Shown piece after piece: positions 6,667 to 11,187 of a stretch of DNA of 11,187 nt; position 1 is the first letter of the stretch; each line of letters starts with the position of its first letter. The notes beneath the pieces are model-generated. The model saw only the letters and a program-made list of their open reading frames with translations. It searched no databases and was not told the DNA's origin. This stretch comes from Desulfovibrionales bacterium (GTDB taxonomy: Bacteria > Desulfobacterota > Desulfovibrionia > Desulfovibrionales > Desulfomicrobiaceae): assembly GCA_012727515.1 (NCBI GenBank), contig JAAYGZ010000411.1, positions 1-11,187 of the forward strand, read 5' to 3'. The translations under genes were made by a program, and so were the position numbers.

Positions 6667-7014
6667 ATGGGACAGTTACGAGCATTCAAGAATTTAACAA
6701 TTGATTGGGAAATGACCCCTGAAGATGCAGTAGCCATTTATTTGGAATGGGGAAATAATGGATATCGCGGGGGATATCAGTATGCAGTTCGAGGCAAAGA
6801 GGACTTTTCTCATTATTTTGTCATCAATACATGGGATGAGCATCCAACTGCAACGCTAGTGTACCGTAATTCTGATGGAGCAGAGGATCTGGCTGTGTTG
6901 GCCCTTCCTGATCCCCTGGCCAATACGTTTCTCAAGGCTGTGCATAATCATAAAGGTATATACCCTGTGAGCGCTGATGTGCGCAAGTGGCTTGAAAGAG
7001 AGCTGTATAACTGA
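6667..7014 (+). CDS. Small hypothetical protein downstream of dsrN
   Basis: A 115-residue acidic soluble protein with no signal peptide, no membrane span, no cysteines and no domain I recognise. Notable stretches are T-P-E-D-A-V-A-I-Y-L-E-W-G-N-N-G-Y-R-G-G-Y (about residues 17-37), a probable helix running into a Gly/Tyr turn, a beta-like segment around H-Y-F-V-I-N-T-W, and a C-terminal amphipathic helix. It has its own near-consensus promoter, an ideal ribosome site (GGAGGTGA) and an intrinsic terminator, so it is a self-contained transcription unit placed exactly between the dsr operon and the next gene. It could still receive dsr read-through, since no terminator is visible after dsrN. Function unknown; position hints at a link with sulfite reductase, nothing more. 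Confidence 0.8.
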   Translation: MGQLRAFKNLTIDWEMTPEDAVAIYLEWGNNGYRGGYQYAVRGKEDFSHYFVINTWDEHPTATLVYRNSDGAEDLAVLALPDPLANTFLKAVHNHKGIYPVSADVRKWLERELYN

Positions 7015-7016
7015 TC

Positions 7017-7042
7017 AAAAGCCGGGTTACCCGGCTTTTTTT
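7017..7042 (+). terminator. Intrinsic terminator
   Basis: AAAAGCCGGG (7017-7026) pairs with CCCGGCTTTT (7030-7039) around a TTA loop, and the T-run continues to 7042. It lies 3 nt after the stop of the 115-aa gene and is the only textbook Rho-independent terminator in the window. It probably ends both that transcript and read-through from dsr. Confidence 0.92.
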
Positions 7043-7097
7043 ATGCCTGAACTGGAGATCAAACCTTAAAATTGAGTGCAAAAACAATGGGTATTGT

Positions 7098-7760
7098 ATG
7101 AGTAAATTTCGCTGTGCACGGTGTGGAACATGTTGCCGTAAGGGAGGACCAGGGCTTCACACAGATGATGCAGACCTTGTGGTACACCTCGGTCTGACAA
7201 ATATCGTATGTCTGCGGCGCGGAGAATTGGCTTTTGATCCGCAAACCAACACTGTGCAGCCCCTGCTTGAAGAATTGCTTAAAATCAGAGGCAAGGGGAT
7301 GGGCTGGGAATGTATTTTTTTTGATGCAGACAAAGGAGGATGCTCTGTTTATGCTCATCGCCCTTTAGAATGCAGTGTGTTGCAATGTGACAACACAAAG
7401 GAAATTTTTCATGCTCTCGCTTTGCCGCGCTTGACTCGTGCTCACCTAGTGGATGCGCAAAGCGCATTGGGGGAGTGCATAGCAGAGCATGAGCGGCTTT
7501 TTCCAATGCAGGATGCCGTGGAATTGGCACGCCAGAAAGAGCACAGCGCAAAGATAAAGCTTGAAGACATGGTGCGTCAGGAGTTGTTTTTTCGTCAGGC
7601 CTTTGCCAGGCGCGTCCAAGCGACAGATGAGCAGCTGTGGTTATATTTTGGCCGTCCACTAGAGTTGGTTCTGCTTCCCTTACGTTCTGGTAGTCAGCCT
7701 TATCCCTTTGGCTGTGCCCAGCTCAGGTCAGGCTCCTCGACTCCGCTCGGGATGATATGA
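7098..7760 (+). CDS. Second YkgJ-type cysteine-cluster protein
   Basis: A 220-residue soluble protein with the family's two metal-binding halves: C6-x2-C9-x2-C12-C13 at the N-terminus, then C72, C82, C92 and C97 in W-E-C, G-G-C-x-V-Y, R-P-L-E-C and L-Q-C. This arrangement differs from the YkgJ-type protein at 516-1199, so the two are not recent duplicates. The metal and function are unknown. A Glu/Arg-rich helical region follows (about 125-190). The reading frame runs past a plausible natural end near residue 196 into a Ser/Gly/Leu-rich tail encoded by what looks like dispersed-repeat sequence, so the C-terminus may be foreign. No clear ribosome site or promoter is seen, although a terminator lies just upstream. 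A five-codon ATG...TGA frame overlaps the start codon and may be chance. Confidence 0.8.
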   Translation: MSKFRCARCGTCCRKGGPGLHTDDADLVVHLGLTNIVCLRRGELAFDPQTNTVQPLLEELLKIRGKGMGWECIFFDADKGGCSVYAHRPLECSVLQCDNTKEIFHALALPRLTRAHLVDAQSALGECIAEHERLFPMQDAVELARQKEHSAKIKLEDMVRQELFFRQAFARRVQATDEQLWLYFGRPLELVLLPLRSGSQPYPFGCAQLRSGSSTPLGMI

Positions 7761-7789
7761 AATTCGATGACCATGATAGTTCGTTCGAT

Positions 7790-7858
7790 TTAATCAGTGC
7801 CTTCCTCGCCTAAATTACATGCTTGACTTGGCATCATTACAATAAACCCTCCGAGCAT
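7790..7858 (-). CDS. Possible 22-residue peptide on the minus strand
   Basis: Read on the minus strand, ATG at 7858 opens a 22-codon frame ending in TAA at 7792-7790. It is preceded by AAGGAGG six bases upstream (plus-strand 7865-7871), as good a ribosome site as any in the window. The peptide starts hydrophobic (M-L-G-G-F-I-V-M-M-P), has one Cys and ends acidic (G-E-E-G-T-D). No promoter is obvious and I recognise no homologue. It could be a real small protein, a remnant, or chance. Confidence 0.3.
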   Translation of the reverse strand: MLGGFIVMMPSQACNLGEEGTD

Positions 7859-8028
7859 CTTTATCCTCCTTGCTATGTACGTCTGGCAGTGGCGCGTATT
7901 TTTTTGTAACGTGCTACAACCTTTAAATAAGTTCTGCTTGACGAACTTTCCTGCTTTCCATTAGCAATCTTATCGCTTGTTCGAATAGATTGCTCCTTTC
8001 CTTGCGTTTGTATTCTTTAAGGTTTTCG

Positions 8029-8051
8029 GCCGTCCCTCTGGGTCGGCTTTT
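8029..8051 (+). promoter_or_regulatory. Possible attenuator or leader hairpin before ech
   Basis: GCCG (8029-8032) pairs with CGGC (8044-8047), then one T-T mismatch, then CCC (8034-8036) with GGG (8040-8042) around a TCT loop. TTTT follows (8048-8051). It lies about 40 nt upstream of the echA ribosome site. It may be a weak terminator or attenuator in the ech leader, or the terminator of an upstream transcript. Confidence 0.45.
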
Positions 8052-8088
8052 ATGTATAGGCGTATTGCTGATGACTGGATTTCTTTGC

Positions 8089-8095
8089 AAGGAGG
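8089..8095 (+). promoter_or_regulatory. Ribosome-binding site that sets the echA start
   Basis: AAGGAGG lies 10 nt before ATG 8106. It also lies 4 nt before an in-frame TTG at 8100, a possible alternative start two codons earlier. It falls inside the longer frame that opens at ATG 8052, and that upstream ATG has no comparable site, so the long form is unlikely. Confidence 0.75.
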
Positions 8096-8105
8096 TTTTT
8101 TGTCT

Positions 8106-10037
8106 ATGCTCGTCCCGCAAATGGTAGGGATCAGCATTGTGCTTCCGTTTTTTGCGGCAGCGCTCTGTCTGATCAATGTTACAACCCTGCGTTCCATGCT
8201 TGTGCTGGGTACAAGTGTGGTCGTCTCGGTGGCATCGTTGTTTCTGGTGCAGTCCGAGGCGTTTTCTTTCACCCCGGAATATCTTTTCGGCATTCCGGCA
8301 GATGGGCTTATTGCTATCCTGGATTTCGCGCTGCTGTTCGTGATTCTTGGCATCAGCTACCGGCTCAAAAACAAACTTATTGCTGCGCTGACCCTGCTTC
8401 AGCTTGTGCCGCTGGCCCTGCTTGAATTGTTCATGCACCCAGGCGAAGGCGCAGGCCCGACCTTGTACGGAGATCAGTTCTCCATGATCATGTGCGTGAT
8501 CATCTCCATCATCGGATCTCTGATCTGTGTGTATGGGCTGGCATACATGAAGGAGCACGAGCATCACCTCAAACTGGCACAATCCAAACAGGGACGCTTC
8601 TTCTTTTACATGGTTCTTTTTCTCGGGGCCATGAATGGATTGGTTTTTTCCAACAATTTGCTGTGGCTCTACTTTTTCTGGGAAGTCACAACCCTGTGTT
8701 CCTTCATGCTCATCAAGCATGATGAAACCGAAGTTGCGATTACAAATGCCACCCGCGCTTTGTGGATGAACATGCTGGGTGGTGTCGCTTTTGTGATGGC
8801 CATGATTATGATCCGTGCCAAAGGCATGCCTCTTTCCCTGCAGGAGATTATTGTCGCAGATAACGCTTCTGCCTTGCTCTTGCTGCCCATTGGCTTGCTC
8901 TGCTTTGCCGGCTTTACCAAGGCTGCGCAGCTTCCCTTTCAGAGCTGGCTGTGCGGAGCCATGGTTGCGCCCACTCCGGTCTCTGCCTTGCTTCATTCCA
9001 GTACCATGGTCAAAGCCGGAGTATATCTGGTTATCCGCCTGGCACCGGCCTATGCAGGAACAGTATTCAGCAATTATGTTGCTTTGTTTGGCGCCTTTAC
9101 CTTTCTGGCCGCAGCTGTTCTGGCCCTGTCCCAGAGCAATGGTAAAAAAATTCTGGCCTATTCCACTATCAGTAATCTGGGTATGATTGTGGCTTGTGCC
9201 GGCATCAACACACCGGCTGCCATGGCTGCAGCAATCCTGCTCATTGTCTTCCATGCTATATCCAAGGCGCTGATGTTCCTCTGCGTGGGCACTATTGAAC
9301 AGAAAATCGGCAGCCGCGACATTGAAGACATGCGCGGACTGATCCGGATCATGCCCAAAACAACCATGGTCGCTGTTATTGGCATTGTGACCATGTTTCT
9401 GCCTCCTTTTGGAGCGCTGTTATCCAAGTGGATGGCTGTGGAAGCCTCGGCCCAACTGCCCCTTGTTGTTCTGATGCTGGCTGTAGGCTCTGCCCTGACC
9501 ATGGTTTTCTGGGGTCGTTGGCTGGGTATGCTCATGACTTCTACTTTGCATCAGGTGAATCTGCAGGCTGAAGAACAATCCTCACTGATTCGCGTTCCGC
9601 TCCTGTTCCTGGCTGCTGCTGCGGTGCTGATGAGCTTTGTGGCTCCGGGCCTGTACACATCCATGGTTCTGCCTGTTCTGGAACGGCTCTATTCCACAGA
9701 CCTGTATGTAGCGGCACTTGGCGTTATTTCTAATAATGTCGGTATGTTTGCCCTGTATCCTATCTTTGTTATCTTTACCCTTGGTGTGATCTGGGCTGCC
9801 CGCGCTTCATCTTCCAAGCGCGTCAGCACACGGGCCTATTCCACGCCGTATGTCTGTGGTCTGCAAGATCCGTCAGACAATCAGCGCCTGGGCTTTAATG
9901 GTCCCTTGGGGCAGTGGGCTGAGTTTACGTCCACAAACTATTATATGGAAAATCTGATTGGCGAGGGACGCATCTCAACATGGGTTAATGTGGTCGCCCT
10001 GGGAATTCTGGTTATTTTGTTGGCGGGGGTGCTGTAA
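8106..10037 (+). CDS. echA: Ech-type energy-converting hydrogenase, large membrane subunit (NuoL-like)
   Basis: A 643-residue polytopic membrane protein of the NuoL/M/N antiporter-like family, roughly 16 hydrophobic spans, forming the ion-translocating arm of the complex. Hallmarks: the transmembrane Glu in F-F-W-E-V-T-T-L-C-S (E193), the Lys in G-F-T-K-A-A-Q-L-P-F (K272), then P-T-P-V-S-A-L-L-H-S-S-T-M-V-K-A-G-V-Y-L-V, and H-A-I-S-K-A-L downstream. The C-terminal segment with Y-S-T-P-Y-V-C-G-L and a final hydrophobic span is what I expect of EchA rather than a complex I subunit. echB overlaps it by one base (TAATG). A start at 8106 is preferred; an in-frame ATG at 8052 would add 18 residues but lies before the ribosome site. 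Assigned to Ech from order A-B-C; a CO-induced (Coo) hydrogenase is a less likely alternative. G+C is higher than in the upstream genes. Confidence 0.88.
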   Translation: MLVPQMVGISIVLPFFAAALCLINVTTLRSMLVLGTSVVVSVASLFLVQSEAFSFTPEYLFGIPADGLIAILDFALLFVILGISYRLKNKLIAALTLLQLVPLALLELFMHPGEGAGPTLYGDQFSMIMCVIISIIGSLICVYGLAYMKEHEHHLKLAQSKQGRFFFYMVLFLGAMNGLVFSNNLLWLYFFWEVTTLCSFMLIKHDETEVAITNATRALWMNMLGGVAFVMAMIMIRAKGMPLSLQEIIVADNASALLLLPIGLLCFAGFTKAAQLPFQSWLCGAMVAPTPVSALLHSSTMVKAGVYLVIRLAPAYAGTVFSNYVALFGAFTFLAAAVLALSQSNGKKILAYSTISNLGMIVACAGINTPAAMAAAILLIVFHAISKALMFLCVGTIEQKIGSRDIEDMRGLIRIMPKTTMVAVIGIVTMFLPPFGALLSKWMAVEASAQLPLVVLMLAVGSALTMVFWGRWLGMLMTSTLHQVNLQAEEQSSLIRVPLLFLAAAAVLMSFVAPGLYTSMVLPVLERLYSTDLYVAALGVISNNVGMFALYPIFVIFTLGVIWAARASSSKRVSTRAYSTPYVCGLQDPSDNQRLGFNGPLGQWAEFTSTNYYMENLIGEGRISTWVNVVALGILVILLAGVL

Positions 10038-10897
10038 TGGACTTCAAAACCATCATCTATGTTCTTCTGGCAATTATTCTGAGCCCCATTCTTGGCGGCC
10101 TGCTGGCCGGTATTGACCGTCGCTTAACAGCCTGGTGTCAGGGACGTTTTGGCCCGCCCATTTTACAGCCCTTTTATGATGTCATCAAACTGCTGGGTAA
10201 AGAACGCCTGATCGTCAACTACTGGCAGATTTTCTGTGTCCACATTTATCTGATATCTTCAGTACTTTGCGTGGCTTTGTTTGCCATGCAGGCTGACCTG
10301 CTGATGATCTTCTTTGTCATGACCGTGGGTGCGGTCTTCATGGTCGTGGGCGCATTGTCCGTGCCCTCACCCTATTCTCAGCTGGGCGCTCAGCGTGAGC
10401 TGATTCAGATGCTGACCTATGAGCCTTTGCTGATCATTGTCTTTGTCGGCATTTATTTTGTCACTGGCAGTTTCAAGATCGACGCCATCCTGGCTTATGA
10501 CCGTCCTATCTTCCTGCTTCTGCCGCTGCTTTATGTGGTCCTGACTTTTGCCCTGACCATTAAGTTGCGCAAGTCGCCCTTTGATATCTCTGCCAGTCAT
10601 CACGCCCATCAGGAACTTGCCCGTGGTGTTCTGACAGAATACTCCGGACCATACCTGGCTATTTTAGAAATTGCCCACTGGTATGATATTGTGCTTATTC
10701 TGGCTATTTGCAGCCTGTTCTGGAGCACAAGTCTTGTCGGTATGGCAGCGTTGCTTGCCATAACCTACATGGCGGAAATTCTCATTGATAACGTAACGCC
10801 GCGTATGACCTGGCGCTGGATGCTGGCATATGTCTGGGGCGTGGGCATTGGTCTGTCTTTTTTCAACGTGGCGCTTCTGTACGCCAGATCATTCTAA
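10037..10897 (+). CDS. echB: Ech-type hydrogenase, NuoH-like membrane subunit
   Basis: A 286-residue membrane protein of the NuoH/HyfC family with about eight hydrophobic spans, linking the hydrogenase module to the ion-pumping subunit. Family signatures: G-R-F-G-P-P-I-L-Q-P-F-Y-D-V-I-K-L at about 33-49, R-E-L-I-Q-M-L-T-Y-E-P in the middle, and K-S-P-F-D-I-S followed by H-Q-E-L-A-R-G-V-L-T-E-Y-S-G-P, the charged cytoplasmic loop facing the small subunit. Its ATG shares one base with the echA stop, a typical translational coupling. Length fits EchB. echC follows after 24 nt. Confidence 0.9.
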   Translation: MDFKTIIYVLLAIILSPILGGLLAGIDRRLTAWCQGRFGPPILQPFYDVIKLLGKERLIVNYWQIFCVHIYLISSVLCVALFAMQADLLMIFFVMTVGAVFMVVGALSVPSPYSQLGAQRELIQMLTYEPLLIIVFVGIYFVTGSFKIDAILAYDRPIFLLLPLLYVVLTFALTIKLRKSPFDISASHHAHQELARGVLTEYSGPYLAILEIAHWYDIVLILAICSLFWSTSLVGMAALLAITYMAEILIDNVTPRMTWRWMLAYVWGVGIGLSFFNVALLYARSF

Positions 10898-10921
10898 GAA
10901 CTATACGAACGGAGTTCCATC

Positions 10922-11187
10922 ATGGGCTTTATTAACGATCTGCTGCACACATCCCGAGTGAAGTCGCCATGGCTCATTCATTTTGACTGTGGGAGCTGCA
11001 ATGGCTGTGACATTGAGGTGCTGGCCTGTCTGACCCCGGTGTACGACATTGAACGCTTTGGCATTTTAAATATCGGCAATCCAAAACATGCTGATGTGCT
11101 GGTGGTGTCTGGTACGGTAAACCCCCGTAATGCCAAGGCCCTGAAAAATATCTACGACCAGATGCCTGATCCAAAGGCAGTTATCGC
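10922..11187 (+). CDS. echC: Ech-type hydrogenase, small (NuoB-like) subunit, 5' part only
   Basis: The first 88 codons of a NuoB-like hydrogenase small subunit; the gene runs off the right edge. The diagnostic motif is F-D-C-G-S-C-N-G-C-D-I-E (residues 21-32, cysteines 23, 26 and 29), which supplies the N-terminal ligands of the proximal [4Fe-4S] cluster next to the NiFe centre. A-D-V-L-V-V-S-G-T-V-N follows, as in the family. There is no Tat signal, so it is a cytoplasm-facing peripheral subunit. GGAG at 10911-10914, 7 nt before the ATG, supports the start. The large NiFe subunit (EchE) should lie beyond the window. Confidence 0.9.
   Translation, partial: MGFINDLLHTSRVKSPWLIHFDCGSCNGCDIEVLACLTPVYDIERFGILNIGNPKHADVLVVSGTVNPRNAKALKNIYDQMPDPKAVI

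Larger units (their letters stand above)
7761..8105. other. Gene-poor intergenic region upstream of ech
   Basis: The longest stretch without a main gene. It holds perfect inverted repeats AAGTTC/GAACTT (7929-7934, 7943-7948) and AGCAATCT/AGATTGCT (7963-7970, 7987-7994). The octamer TGCTTGAC occurs twice (7820-7827 and 7935-7942), the second copy filling the loop of the first inverted repeat. A T-run lies at 7901-7907. A hairpin before ech and a possible short minus-strand ORF are listed separately. The only -35-like match is TTGACG (7938-7943), with poor -10 candidates (TTAGCA or TAGCAA at 7961-7967), so the ech promoter is not firmly placed. No tRNA, CRISPR or transposase is visible. Confidence 0.5.

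Noticed and set aside
7087..7101. Five-codon frame (ATG to TGA) overlapping the start of the second YkgJ gene
   Set aside because: Too short and without a ribosome site; treated as chance.
7829..7846. Promoter from TTGACT (7823-7828) near the end of the second YkgJ region
   Set aside because: No acceptable -10 at 16-18 nt; the only TACAAT is 9 nt away.
7923..9254. 443-codon minus-strand frame over the ech leader and echA
   Set aside because: The translation is His/Gln/Cys-rich and low in hydrophobics, typical of the complement of a membrane-protein gene; echA on the other strand is clear.
1..11187. CRISPR arrays, tRNA or rRNA genes, transposases, toxin-antitoxin or defence genes
   Set aside because: None seen on either strand: no regularly spaced repeats, no cloverleaf-like segment noticed, and all sizeable real frames belong to respiration or unknown small proteins.

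Overview
The window comes from a sulfate-reducing bacterium of the Desulfovibrionaceae (Desulfovibrio and relatives). The evidence is a complete dsrA-dsrB-dsrD-dsrN dissimilatory sulfite reductase operon. Its DsrA and DsrB cofactor cysteines fall at the residue numbers I recall for Desulfovibrio vulgaris (177/183/221/225 and 151/188/189/193). A Desulfovibrio-type ferredoxin and the start of an Ech-type energy-converting hydrogenase operon lie on the same strand. The moderate G+C suggests one of the lower-GC, often marine, members, but I cannot name a species from sequence alone.

Layout, all main genes on the + strand. (1) 1-399: two abutting hairpins, then a 2x[4Fe-4S] ferredoxin with its own candidate promoter and terminator-like hairpin. 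(2) 516-2204: a tightly packed trio, namely a YkgJ-type cysteine-cluster protein, a small unknown protein whose start overlaps it by 8 nt, and a five-repeat TPR protein. (3) 2205-2376: the dsr control region, with a consensus -35 box, two inverted repeats and a leader stem-loop. (4) 2377-6616: dsrA, dsrB, a perfect GAAA-capped hairpin, dsrD, then a CbiA-like glutamine amidotransferase best read as DsrN. (5) 6667-7042: a 115-aa unknown protein with its own strong-looking promoter and intrinsic terminator. (6) 7098-7760: a second, unrelated-looking YkgJ-type protein with an odd C-terminus. (7) 7761-8105: the longest gene-free stretch, holding inverted repeats, a possible attenuator before ech, and a possible 22-codon minus-strand ORF. 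(8) 8106-11187: echA, echB and the 5' part of echC, visibly richer in G+C than the upstream genes.

Working together: DsrAB reduces sulfite using siroheme and [4Fe-4S] clusters, DsrD is its allosteric partner, and DsrN probably amidates its siroheme. The ferredoxin and the Ech hydrogenase form an electron-transfer pair in the family (reversible H2/ferredoxin coupling to ion translocation), so the window combines terminal sulfur reduction with part of the energy-conserving machinery. The YkgJ/unknown/TPR trio just upstream of dsrA is a reasonable candidate for assembly or regulation of the reductase; this is inference from position only. I did not find a wholly new system. The least explained pieces are that trio, the 115-aa gene downstream of dsrN, and the control and junction region between 7677 and 8105.
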